DNA from: Steromphala cineraria
Lineage: Eukaryota > Mollusca > Gastropoda > Trochida > Trochidae
Direction of reading: 5' to 3'
NCBI GenBank assembly: GCA_916613615.1
Contig: OU744730.1
Coordinates: 6,479,582 to 6,543,581 of the forward strand
DNA length: 64,000 nucleotides
This document shows positions 11,338 to 22,871 of the stretch, in pieces (the stretch's first letter is position 1; the number at the start of each line of letters is the position of its first letter). The notes under the pieces are model-generated. The model did no database searches, was not told the DNA's origin, and was given only the letters and a program-made list of their open reading frames with translations. The position numbers were made by a program, and so were the translations under genes.

Positions 11338-11421
11338 GTGAGTCGGAGACGGTATAGTACGTTAAATAATAGTACGTTTTTGAGTAAACGTCATTATTTG
11401 TACTTACCGTCGACGACTCAC
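11338..11421 (+). repeat. DIRS internal complementary region
   Basis: The left part (gtgagtcggagacggta) is the reverse complement of the left terminus at about 7998-8030, and the right part (tagtacgtttttgagtaaac onward) is the reverse complement of the right terminus at about 11615-11667. The two parts overlap at the point that corresponds to the head-to-tail circle junction. This allows both element ends to be completed during reverse transcription, as known for DIRS1. Confidence 0.9.
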
Positions 11422-11492
11422 TAATCTTTATTTACACCCATGCCTCCCCTCCTGCGAGTAGGTTCGCTCTAGCGTTCACTGGCTCCAGGTAG

Positions 11493-11620
11493 GTTGGATG
11501 AGGTTTTGGTCACGTGACCATAGGTGGCGCGGCGGGGATATACAGGTAACTTCCGTGTTGTTTTTTCTGTGTTATGGGTCGAGAGATAATTGATAGGCAA
11601 TCAATGGGCTACGGTGAGTC
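11493..11620 (+). repeat. DIRS right inverted terminal repeat
   Basis: Near-perfect reverse complement of 8024-8150. Beyond it the right end has an additional 47 bp or so (to 11667) that is absent from the left terminus but complementary to the internal region. Unequal termini of this kind are normal for DIRS. Confidence 0.9.
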
Positions 11621-11869
11621 GTCGAAGGTAAGTACAAATAATGACGTTTACTCAAAAACGTACTATTTTGGAACAAAAAAAATAACATATAATTTCTTTT
11701 ATAATGTAGTTTTTCCTTTAAAAATTTTTTAAAAGTAATCTTTGAACGATGATTCAACTCTCATTATTCTCAGTTTGAAAATGCAGCATCATATACTTGA
11801 AATATTTCTAATTAAAAATATTACATATGATAAATTTAACTGAAATATGTACTTTTTTTGCCCGACAGT

Positions 11870-12066
11870 TTATCATAATGATATGAATCACCCTGCGATT
11901 GCTTATGAGAAACAAACATGGCATAGCGCAGTATATGATACACTTAAATGGGATCTAGCATTTGAACAATTTATAATCCGAAATAAGCTTTTTATCAAAA
12001 GTTTCCTATTTGAACTTGAAGATTTCTTGTATGGGTTCAATCCAAGTTATCTGGCACTGACAAATT
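11870..12066. repeat. Large duplication, copy A, block 2
   Basis: Aligns to about 35040-35190. Shared stretches include tagcgcagta, ttcttgtatgggttc and tatctggcactgacaaatt. The alignment stops exactly where the TIR element begins at 12067. Confidence 0.75.
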
Positions 12067-15000
12067 CCTTAAAGCGCAACTCCCGGGTGATTTTGCTCCA
12101 ACTTCGTTCATATATCTTCACAATGCTTAGCATGTACATTTCGAAGACGTAAAAATCGCATTGATAAGTTATAAGCGATCAATGCAATACACCTCTTTGC
12201 CATCACAATCAAGTATATTTCATGAAAATCGTAAAAGAAGCCGAAAAACTGTACTGTTTACGTCGCTTTTTGACGTGTCGGCCATTTTGTTTTACGGAAA
12301 AGACCGGAAAAATCTCGATTGTTGCCGATGGAATGTGTGACGTCAACTGTTGAAAACACGGCCCGCAAAATGGCGTCTGTCGTATTATTAGCACTAACAG
12401 ACAAATAAACACCGAGGCTTGTAGCGGCCATACCACTCGACAAATCCATGTAAAAACTTGCAAAATGTCTGTAAATAACTCTCTGAAGCAATAGTTGAAA
12501 GGAATAACCCCAACATTGACCATAAAATTTGATAACTATCTATTAACCAACCCAGAAATGAATCCCTTCAATGGAATCGTACAGCGAAACAATGTGCGAT
12601 TTTCAGTTCAAATACATCTAGGAAAACATCGTGTTTTTTTTTACATAAACAATTTCTAATGTATGTGGGTTTGTTCATCAGTGAAATTGCGTCTTTTGTT
12701 TCTGTCTTTTTGTAGTTTGATTTTGCAAAATACAGCACGATACCAAAGTCCGGGTTAGAAGGGACTACAGTCTACTTCCACAGAACACCGACAGGAAATA
12801 CCAAATTATAAGAAATGTTTAGGTTTTTTTTACATTATACGTATAAATAAAGAAAAGTTATCAAAACAATATGTTATGAATTGCATTGCAATGTCCTAAC
12901 AGGTGGACGTGAAATCGTCCAGAATATCCTTCAATAATTTAATAATTTCACTAAATATCTATAAATATCATATTACTTACCGATCATGTTACGATATAAG
13001 CTAAGTCTTTATCTAATATATTATCAAAATAAAATTTAGATTGATTATATCTGCATTTTATAAGGGTTTTTATCAATAATTGATATTAAATATCAACGAT
13101 TTCAGTCAATAATACAGTAGTTCAGAGTTTTGAAATTAAAAATAGTTCTTAAATTTTTCTCTATGTTAATAAGATGCTACTCTGCTGTAAGCTGGGAAAT
13201 ATAAAACAAACATTATTCAGATTTGTTTATTAAATGAATATCATACTTAATATTTTTATAGAATTATTACAATATTAGAATTATATATTAATATCAACAT
13301 TTTTGCAAAAAATAAATTCGAAATTCCTACGCAGAAAGTTTTGATTATGATTTTTTTCCTCAAGTCCCCTCCATGACACAAAATGTTTATGCATGGAGGT
13401 AAATAATTAACAATGAATATTTTATTTATTATAAAATATTAAATTTATATATGTTGGTGCCTTCTTATAGCTAAACGTCTGGGGATATGCACATAGCATT
13501 CACATGTTTTTTTAATTTTCATTTGATTTTATTGCTGTTTTTCTAATTGTGGATTCTATTGAGCATTGCCTGTAAAAATAATATTAAAAATCGTTTTGAT
13601 TCTGAATTAATACATGCACATACACTAGATATTAAAAGAATAAATTTATTCCTTATATTCAATAAATATTTTGATAATTGTTTCAGACCTCTTGGTAAAA
13701 ACATATATTTGTTAATAAATTAAATGTTTTTGAATTTCTCATAAACAAGACAATTGACTGATGAAATGAAGTTATTTTGTATATAAAATTAATACTTTTA
13801 ATGTTAATTTTTGGGGGGATATCAGAGTATAGAAATAAATAAATAAATGTTTTCCAGAAAAGCCACTCCAAATATTTATACCTGTCATTATTACTTTGAG
13901 TGATTGCTCAAGAAAATATGACATATTTTAGTTTGAAATAAAGAAAATAAATGTGCTGTTCATTCAAATAGCAAACAATTTTTAATATGGAACATGAAAT
14001 ATTTTTTCATGTTATATAAATTTTTAAAAGAAAATAGTTGAGAGAAAAACCCACATGCATTGTTTTTTTTTTAGTTTCAATTATATTTAACAAATGCCTC
14101 ATATTTGTTAATCATGGAAAAATTCATATGAACATAAATAAAGCATGTAAATCATCATTGTCCCAGAAATCACTGGATAAATATAAATTTTGTTCAGTCA
14201 CATTTATTTCCAAAGGAATATTTTACATTTTATGCTTTACATAAAACTTTCTTGAAGGATCGAACATTCTCTTCCAATAAAAACATATTATATGTATTTA
14301 TGAAAATTAAAACCATAATAATTACTTCCTTCATTGTTTGCATGAGCTTCAAAGTAAGTAAAACATAGTAAATGTATATTTTAGTGAGTAATGCCAGATC
14401 ATGATTTTGAAATTGGACAACAAATTTTAAATTTGATAAATCATATTTACAACGTATATTGTCGTACACTGATGTAAATGGGGCTATAGTCCATATGCCG
14501 TTTATCAAGAAATGCATGAGGCGAAAACGAACCAAAGGCAACATACTGCAAACACGGAGAGCCACGTTTCGAAAGACGGCAGATGATATTTTTTTCAAGG
14601 CTAAATATTGAAATATTTTCACACATGCAAAAGGAATTTTAATACGAAGATGGTAAATGAAAGATTCCATACACAAACAGATGATAAGATATATAAGGAA
14701 AAAAGACACACACAACGACTAACTCACCAGAGGCAAACAGTGCAGCCCACAGGTTTTCCCGAGTATGGCATTGTCAATATACCGGATAATTGACATTAAT
14801 TGTTTCCGTAAAATTTGCCGAAATAATCATATAGCTTTTCCTTCACTTACAATATCCTTTCATACAGCAGATATTAAAATGTAATCACTAAAACTTAGTT
14901 TGATAGGCCAATATCGACAAGAACATGATCACTGAAATAAAACTTGGTGTTGTTTACGTTAGTAATGGCGGCCACGTCACTCTTGTTTTCCACAGTTGAC

Positions 15001-15215
15001 GTAACTTCCGGTAAAATCTACGGAACAACACGATCGAGGCAGGAAGCTTACTATTATTTTTAAAATCGCAATTAATCACTTTTATGATTAGTTTAAAAAT
15101 ATAATGACCTCACGTAAATTCATAATATGAACTATATATTATGAAAACACGATCATAAATGTACAGTTTGGCTTGGATAAATTAGTCTAAATTATCCGGG
15201 AGTTACGCTTTAAGG
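12067..15215. mobile_element. Non-autonomous DNA transposon with long inverted repeats
   Basis: The left end ccttaaagcgcaactcccgg (12067) matches the reverse complement of the right end, which reads ccttaaagcgtaactcccgg (right boundary 15215). Similarity recurs further inside, for example tgacgtcaactgttgaaaac near 12340 against tacgtcaactgtggaaaac read inverted near 15000. The duplicated copy at about 35190 reads straight from ctgacaaatttctt to caggttttgttgg with no element, which is an empty site. The core is AT-rich with no transposase; the 161-residue minus-strand frame at 14230-14715 has no recognisable domain. Superfamily not determined. Confidence 0.7.
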
Positions 15216-17760
15216 TTTTGTTGGCCTCCTGATAAACTGAATTGTTTGATGATGCTTTTTCTCAAAAGGGTATTAGATTTAGTCGTGTTGGCTTCAGTAA
15301 GAAGCAAGAAAATTTCTCATTTGCCTTAAAGAAAATTAAAAGTCCTATCTTTTTTGGAACTGCCACTTATTTTCAAGATCATTTGAATTTAAATCTTTGC
15401 AACAAAGTTAATTAAGATATATAGTTTTAAATCTAAAATATTCCACTAAAAACAAGAAACATACCACAAGAAGTGCCAAAAGATACAAACTTTTATAATA
15501 TACTTGCTTATAAATACAGAGATTTTGAATGTACGAAGCATCCTATATCAGCTCGCAGGGCAGATAACCTGTATCAGCCCTTCGTCAAGGGACTTAAACC
15601 GGAAACCTAGGCAACGAACGCAAAAAATAGAGCGAAGTCGCGCGGTATTTAGAGTTGTCTCCCTTTGTACAGCTGACGTTTTAACTTGGCCAAAACTTTC
15701 GGATAGGATTTGTCAGTTTGATACAATCTAACTCTCAAGTTTGGAAATTCAACCAGAGAGAAAATGACTCGGGAGCTTAATAATTATCGGTTATATGTGG
15801 TATATAACGGTTATATGAATTTGGAGTGTTATATATGCCCTCGAGCTAAAGCTCTTGGGCTGATATTGGGGTCTCGGGCTAATACAGAATGTGATATGAA
15901 AACCGATGAATACTATCTATATACAAGATACATAATGTTATCATAGAATGTGTATTAGGGTGGAAAGTATTACCGATTACAATCCGGATTAACTGTAAAA
16001 GTATGGACTCAAAGTTCCTTTGTACATAAGGCCTCCCGATGAGTAAACAATTAATTCGTTCAATTTATTCACTGAAATTGCTTTCCAGGAAGCAGTAAAC
16101 AAGCAAAGAAAGTGTTTTATGGTATGAAATAAAATGCGGATTATGTCATAATTTTGGGAATATCCGAAAGAACAGAGACATTATCACCTGCTTCTAATAC
16201 CGCAAGACAAATTGTATGACGAAAAATCCCAAATAAACGTACATGTACATGTTAGCAACATTAAATTGTGGCTGACAAACTATTTTATAAATTGATCTTT
16301 GACAATAACCAGTATACGTTAATGACTTAATGACTTTATGCACAATTGGAAATAAAAATGAGGTAACATTGTAGTAAATATGTTACTGTTTCTCAAAAAG
16401 TTGCCTCATTGTATTGCATATGGTCCATTTGAAGACCAACATGTAATACTAGAATCACTTTTTGCACAGTTTCGGTCCCCTAAAGACATTGATCTATGCT
16501 TCGAGACTTAAAACACACAACAGAGAGACAGACAAGTCAAGAGGTAATGGGATGTCTGAAATAGACCAGAGATTGTACACGCCCATCTCTGTCAACTATA
16601 AATCTTGATCCAGCCATGCCTTTGCAAATAAAATCCATCTAAATTGACAGTAGAATTAAATTTGCAGGAAGGTTGGGAAGAAGACGTATCGGTGAGAAGA
16701 GAAGAAATTACCTATTTTTCTTCTTAGTATGATACATTTAAAAGATGCCATATATCATTTTTCGATATATCTTAAATAAATTTTGATTGAAATTCAAAAT
16801 AGATTCGAGTTTATTCATAAAGTCCACGCTGGCGAAAAATAAAATCAATTAATCATAAATCATAAATTTCAAGTAATTTTGTTCTTAAAAAAGAACAGTT
16901 GGAATAGAAGTGATACATTGCAAAAAAATCACTTGGTAGATCATGAATACCTAATTAATAATGTCACAAATGAACATCACTTGTGTAATATTCAAGTGTC
17001 ACACTCTACTAGTTGTGAGCAACGATACAAGCGCGAACAAGAAATATACATTCAAAACTATAGGCCCAAAGGAACTAAGAGGGTTACCTCAATAAGGTGT
17101 AAGTCAAAATGAGGAATTGTTGGCTTTGAGTTTTCCATAAATATTCAACATTCTGATGGGGCTAATCTGTTTGTGATGAAAGTTCTGGTTTTAGATATTG
17201 AAATGAAACTTTCTTACAGTAGTTAACGAAGCTTTCTGAAACATGTTTTACAGTTTTTATCATCCTTGTTATTACAATGTCAGAAAAAAACGTGAGCATC
17301 CAGTAAACCAACTTCAAACAATGTTGGTCAATACATTTACACTGGATTTGACCGCATCCATCTGATAGGGAATGTAATTGAACTGTCTGAACACAAAATA
17401 AATTAACCACTTGTCTATTTTGGATTACACAATTATGTTACCCATAAATCACTGAAATTTAATCAGTGATTTGTTTCCTTGTCAATGCTTTTCAACCAAA
17501 GTTTACCTATGAAAGTTGTCATTGAATTTAATATTCTGTTCAACAGATATTTAGAAAATTGTGATTTCTATGTGATGTTTATAAACAGATTCAACAGCAA
17601 TAAAATTTTCGAATTAGTTGTAACAATCAGACACTTTCAGTTCTTGATTGAACCTTCATTGTAGTCTAATGAAAATGGTTATGACATTTGCGAAAATGTA
17701 TCCCCTTATATGTCTTAAAGTTTATTAGGAATAATTTACTTATGTGTCACATGGACAGGT
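15216..17760. repeat. Large duplication, copy A, block 3
   Basis: Matches 35195-37060 and then 42125-42235. Shared landmarks are aggttttgttggc, aagaagtgccaaaaga / aaggagtgccaaaaga, gtctgaaatagaccagagatt, aactataaatcttgatcc and aatgtaattgaactgtctga. Copy A has an extra segment at about 15500-15935 that is missing from copy B; copy B has a 5-kb insertion missing here at about 17618-17645. No gene is evident in either copy. Confidence 0.75.
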
Positions 17761-20240
17761 CAAAACCATTGACGATATGTTAATCCAGTAACACAAACAG
17801 TACTACATGATCAAATTTCTTCCATCTTACTAGTTTAAGGTTAAATCAAACGAACAGTTAACGGAAAAAATTAACATTGTCTTTGCGAAATGAATCTAAG
17901 GTAAACACACAGAAACAAAAATTCTAGGTCAAATAAATAAAGATACTTTAGGTTGATACCATTTTATTATTGTAAATAGGTTTTTTTTAAAGGCAGTAAC
18001 GCAAATAAGATTCAAAATATGATCCGTTTACAAAATCCAGTGACATTTTTACAGTACTTCAATAACATTTTCACAATACATTTTTTGCTATTTATTTTTT
18101 TTTAGAAAGTTATAGAATTCACACAAACAAAGCTTATCATCCATCATTACTGACAGCTATACAACTTCTATTTATCTACTGACTCATGCCCATGGACTAA
18201 AACCTCTGCAAAGGGTTAGCAACACTTTATGGAAGTAATTTGTACTTCCCAGACTCAATTTACGAATGTCACCTCCATTAAACTACAAGTTAACTACATT
18301 ACCACAGCGGACCCCTGCTCTACGTAGCACAGACATATACTAATAAACAAGTCTGTTGGTTGAACTTGAAGTTGTCTACATAGAGAAGCAATTTATTACT
18401 GCTTTTAGAGAAAGGTACATTGGCAGTGACCACTAAAGAAAATTCTGAAATATAACTTGAAGTTTATTCTCTTCCAATTTTCACTCACTGTGCAAATTAG
18501 GCAATTGAATCATCATTCAGTTTAACAGAGCAAATCACAAATATACTACTCAAAAGAAGTTAGGGTCAAACATATATTCTTCATGACATCTTTATTGATG
18601 AAAGAAACATTGCCTGACTGAAAGGTGGTTGGTTCCACACAGAGGAATATTGCACAGAACCAAAGGAAGAACAACCTCTCTGTTGAACCACTCTGTATCC
18701 ACAAAATGATTTCTTCCTCTGTCAATATCGATTGTCTAACGTCTGAACATTGCAAAATCTCATTCCAAGTAGCTTCATGATTGTAATGATGTGAGTGTTT
18801 AAATTGTTTATGGATGCGCCCAATATTGACAAACATTTGACAAAACAGTTTCCTGTATCTTGATATTCCCTTTTCTTCAAGAACGTTATACTTGAAGCAA
18901 ATAGAAACAAATTAAGACTTTTTTCGAATAATGCATGATATATTTCCCCCATAAAACTGGTGGTTATGTTGCCTTGTATTTTCTTCTTGACTATACATAT
19001 CCAACTGTGAACTCCAACCAGATTTATTTGTTATTTGATCCCAGTGAAAATACATGTTTGCTAGATTATCATGAACATGGATTTTTAGATTCCAATTATT
19101 GACATTGAATATAAAAAAGAAAACAATTAACTTAAATAATACCTCTTTCTCATAAATTCAATTAGATAATACTACCTATTGCAAGAGATGTTTTCCTATG
19201 AAAATATCCTTAAAATGACCTGATCACATCCATCTTACTATTAAGGTTAATTATACTTTCGAAAGTTTCTCCAACAAGACGATCACATGGTGATTGATTT
19301 TAAAAGGCAATATTCCTATTCCTAGGCCGGAATATACTTTCCAGGTTTTGAGATATCATGATACAAACAATTCGTCAATAATTATTTCAGTCTCCGGCTC
19401 ATTCCAACACCCTAGATTTAAATTGTCAATCAGCCTCCAGCTATTATAAAATGGTATGTAAAGATAAAAATGAACTTATGAAGTTAGCTTTATTTATCAA
19501 CATGGACACTTTAAAAGGATTTCTGTTAAATTTGAGTAAAATATGTACATTAATTAACTTTCATAATTTTTTGTAATTATTGAAAACACATCGTCTGAAT
19601 GTTATATTTCGTTTGTATTGATTCTCCTTCCTACTGAAATAAACTTACTTACCAAGACCTTTTGAGCAAGAAAGTGCCTACTCAGGTGGCAGATATGTTG
19701 TGTGTAGCTGACGTGTACATTGACCGAATATTCTTTACAACAACAATGATAATGGAACGGGAGGGAAAATCCAAATTGCAGACATGTGTACATAGCAGAA
19801 GTAGAGCATTTGTTGGTAGAAATCATTCAAAGAGAATCATAGGAAGTATTAATTCTTTTTAAAATGTAATAAAGGTATAAACTGAAATTAGTGGAATCCA
19901 TTTTCTCAAATGTGCTTTAAAGGACATTTGTCCAGACACAACAAAGCCAAATTCCATATTTTACTATTATAAGTGACTTTAATGACCCCAACGAGAAAAA
20001 AAGATAGAAAAAACAAAATAAGTTGGCGGATGTTTTTTTAATTGTTTTTTTGTTGTTTTTGAGGGGATAGTTGTCTTAAATCTTGAAGATAAAAAATGCT
20101 TTAGCTTTGACTCATTTCACTCAACAACATTCTTCTAACATCATTGAAAGTGCTCATTGAGACCTTGTGGTGTTTGAATCTATGGGGTCACGTGGTCCTG
20201 TGCAATGCTCAGTTGACTGCTATCATTGAAGTTCAGCAAC
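17760..20240. other. AT-rich stretch, no supported gene
   Basis: Short frames on the minus strand at 18546-18952 lack recognisable motifs. No repeat shared with the rest of the window was noticed. A tRNA-like A-box string (tggctgagtgg) occurs at about 20258 without a B box. Confidence 0.4.
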
Positions 20241-20323
20241 AACGGGCGCAGCTCGCTGGCTGAGTGGATAACCACTTGGGGCATTGAGCATGCAATGTGT
20301 TATCATTATTATTATGTGTAGGC

Positions 20324-20429
20324 TATGGTCCTCAAAGTCTCCATTAGTTTGGCACGAGGGACTTGTCTTAGGCCGTTAGGCCGTGGACGAGTCCCACGTG
20401 CCAAACTAATGGAGACTTTGAGGACCATA
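20324..20429. repeat. Perfect 33-bp inverted repeat (foldback), upstream of the DUF3504 gene
   Basis: The arm 20324-20356 (tatggtcctcaaagtctcca...) is the exact reverse complement of 20397-20429. The inner part adds gggacttgtc against gacgagtccc with one mismatch, so the foldback can form about 44 paired positions around a short loop containing ttaggccgttaggcc. It lies about 190 bp before the putative ATG at 20621. It could be a foldback MITE or a promoter-proximal cruciform; the sequence alone does not decide. Confidence 0.9.
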
Positions 20430-20620
20430 TCTAACTTAAAGCAAAGTCACTGTCAACTATTGGAGTTTAAACAATATATGGACTGAAAACACTTGTCTTT
20501 ACGCACAAACGCAACTTTCTTTGGTTTAACTATTGGAGGGTCGCTCTAACTTAAAAGCTTTAATTTCACGTGCATCAACACTAGGAAGTTTCACACCTGA
20601 CTGGTCCGGGACAGGTAAAA

Positions 20621-21497
20621 ATGGCTAGCGATGACGATAATGATGTTTTCATTACTCAAAACAGTTTCCAAGGTTCGTTTGACTTGGAGATTAACTCTGA
20701 TTTTGAACAATCACTCCAGGCTGATGATGACATAACAGACAATTTCAATGTTGAAAATTCTGCTCTTATTTCTTCTGAAAGCGACTTAGATTCAGTCGCA
20801 GCTTCACAAGAAATTGAGGAGAATCTTTCAAATAATGATAATCAATCTTTCAAATCTCATTGCCAACCCCCTAAAGCGAACCGATTTTCGGAACCTGTGA
20901 CAAGCACTGATATAGAATATATGTGTAACTCTGCACATTCAGAAAACACAGAGGCGAAAAGTAAATGGGCAAATGATGTATTTGAGGCATGGGTGGAGGA
21001 AAGGCTGCAGAAACATGCCAATGATAGGCCTATTATTTCAATGAATAGGAATATTCTACAACTCGCAGTTAATGAACAACAATTAAACCAAACGTTAATT
21101 AGGTTTTTCATGGAAGTCCGAAACAAGAAAGGTGAAGAGTATAGGGGCAATACTCTGTATGAGATATTGACATCCTTGCAATATTACATTCGAAGAAGGG
21201 GGGTTGAAATAAACTTCCTCGAATCATCATCATTTAAAGGCCTAAGAGGTGTGCTATACGGTCGTATGAATGCTTTGGCAAAACAGGGGATTGGAATCGA
21301 AAAGCGACAAGCATTATTTCTTTACAGCAAGAAGAGATATTGTGGCAAAGAAAGATTCTTGGTGACGACTGTCCGGATCTGCTACTCGACACCTTTGTCT
21401 ATCTGATCGGCCTACACTGTGCTGGAGACGAACATCGACACCTGAAAGTCGGCCCCAACTCCCAGTTTACTTTGTCATCAGACTCAAACGGTGAAAG
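20621..21497 (+). pseudogene. DUF3504 / Crypton-derived tyrosine-recombinase-like gene, exon 1 (frameshifted)
   Basis: The start ATG has a good context (aaaaATGG). The first 110 residues are acidic and Ser-rich, probably disordered. From about residue 115 the protein matches my knowledge of the N-terminal part of DUF3504 proteins (KWANDVFEAWVEER, LNQTLIRFFMEVRNK, LTSLQYYIRRRG, FKGLRGVLYGRMNAL). Near 21320-21340 the reading frame must change to continue into QQEEILWQRKILGDD and DTFVYLIGLHCAGDEHR, which is the family's next segment. In relatives the last motif usually reads LR-G-EHR; here about three residues including the first catalytic Arg seem to be missing. The exon ends at 21497 with a gtgaca donor, phase 2. 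Relatives derive from Crypton transposases (ZMYM, QRICH1, KIAA1958 in vertebrates). Confidence 0.75.
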
Positions 21498-22375
21498 GTG
21501 ACATATAATTATATTCTATAATATTGAATGAAGAGTATTACCCGAATAAGTTGCCATGATACTTTTATGAAATGAGCGTGAAGTTTTATATTGCCCGAGC
21601 GAGAGCGAAGGTTATATTCAAGTACTTTTTTCTTCATTGCTCATTCTGTTTTGAATTGCCCGATTGCTTGTAATGATTTCAAAACCATTTGCAAACAAAA
21701 GCAGTTCATTCAGGACAGCAATCGACACATTAAAGGAAGAGATATTCATGTTTGCTTCAAAATCTTACCAAATACAACATTTGTTGATATAAATTACTAC
21801 CCACACATTTACACATCTCAAAGGCCAAATATATGACTATTCGTAGTTTTCATTGAAAATCAAACAGCACCTTTAAATGTGCACAGAAACCATAGTCATA
21901 TGCCATGTCCATCAATCATAGTTATATAACAAAGCCAAAAGGAGTAATTCGTATCAATGTTTATGTTGTTAGATACGTTTCCAAAACATGTTTGGCCAAT
22001 TAAAGCACGCAAATGCTCGGTTTCCGATTAAAAAACCTGACTTTCACCAGTGATATTGTCACTATACTGAACCGATAGGTCTTAAACTTACATTTCATCC
22101 TTAAAAGAACTCCCCGAAAAATTAGTTTATGGCATGTGGGACTTCAATTACTCTGACTCTACCTTTAAAGTATGCTGGATGTGCTCGCTCTCTGATCAAC
22201 CTTTCGGTAATGAAAGTCCTCCTTGTAACTAAAGAAGGTTAAACATTTATATTACTTTAATAATCCTCACTTTTCATAAAATACCTCAACTTATTTTAAC
22301 GAATATACATACATATACTTATAAATGAATATATGTCTGCAAATAATATAATCTAATATCTAAACTATGTTCCAG
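21498..22375 (+). other. Intron 1 of the DUF3504 gene
   Basis: Bounded by a gt donor at 21498 and a ttccag acceptor ending at 22375. Phase 2 on both sides reads through into exon 2. AT-rich and without a gene or obvious repeat. Confidence 0.65.
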
Positions 22376-22456
22376 ATTTCCGAAATACACTGAGGATGTA
22401 TCAAAAACAAACAGGGGAGGACTAAACAGCAGGAAAATAGAACAGAAGGTGGTGAG
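22376..22456 (+). pseudogene. DUF3504 gene, exon 2, 5' half (interrupted by BEL insertion)
   Basis: In the phase set by exon 1 this half reads KYTEDVSKTNRGGL and RKIEQKVV, the conserved central block of the DUF3504 family. It stops at the target duplication gtgag (22452-22456), immediately before the BEL/Pao LTR. The other half resumes at 29572 in the same frame once the element and one gtgag copy are removed, giving an original exon of about 150 bp. Confidence 0.85.
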
Positions 22457-22720
22457 TGTTATGTCTCGCTCAATGGTTGAAAGAGCTCACATACAGCTAA
22501 ACCTTCTGTAATTAATCACACGAGACAAGTTCCTGGGAAGCTTATATTCGCTGAAAATTACATTTCTTGAATTGGTAAAAGGACTGTGGTTTGACCCAGT
22601 TCCGGTAAACAAGCATGCTTTTTATATCTTTTTAACTCCTCGTAGGAGAGCATAAATTGAAGCGTCATAAAATCACTGGGGCAGAGTTACATTACGATAT
22701 TGTTACCTTGTAACATTACA
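22457..22720 (-). repeat. BEL/Pao 3' LTR
   Basis: 264 bp, TG...CA termini, no difference seen against the copy at 29303-29566. Inward of it, in element orientation, lies the short purine tract agacggggag that would serve as polypurine tract. Confidence 0.95.
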
Positions 22721-22871
22721 CTCCCCGTCTGATGACAAACCTTTGGCATCACAAATTATAAAATACTTTAACTGTTAAAAGAAAAAGGGGGGACAAAACT
22801 TAAAGTCCATGAAGTAGAACTTAAACTCAAGATATTAAACTTTAGAGTCAACATGTGAGATTAGAACAATG

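Larger units (their letters stand above)
7998..11667 (+). mobile_element. DIRS-type tyrosine-recombinase retrotransposon, full structure, decayed coding
   Basis: The element is plainly GC-richer than its flanks. About 125 bp at the left end (8024-8150) recurs inverted at the right end (11493-11620). The segment 11338-11421 is complementary first to the left terminus and then to the right terminus, which is the internal complementary region that defines DIRS1-like elements and templates their circular intermediate. Coding order is a cysteine-containing segment, RT, RNase H, then tyrosine recombinase, as known for DIRS. The element is about 3.7 kb, shorter than usual, because most of the RT fingers and palm is missing before the YLDD motif. 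All frames carry stops or shifts, so it cannot be autonomous. Ends are accurate to a few bases because the junction shares att. Confidence 0.9.

Noticed and set aside
14230..14715. 161-codon minus-strand frame
   Set aside because: Composition is that of AT-rich DNA (Ile, Phe, Leu, Lys), no domain recognised, and it lies in the core of a TIR element absent from the duplicated copy.
18546..18952. Overlapping minus-strand frames of 96 and 76 codons
   Set aside because: No motif, no splice context and no neighbouring support.
20250..20290. tRNA-like A box (tggctgagtgg)
   Set aside because: No B box, stems or acceptor follow at tRNA spacing.
21235..21335. Small intron instead of a frameshift in exon 1 (a tttctttacag acceptor-like string is present)
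   Set aside because: Any GT donor that repairs the frame would remove the conserved VLYGRMNALAKQG segment, so a true frameshift is more likely.
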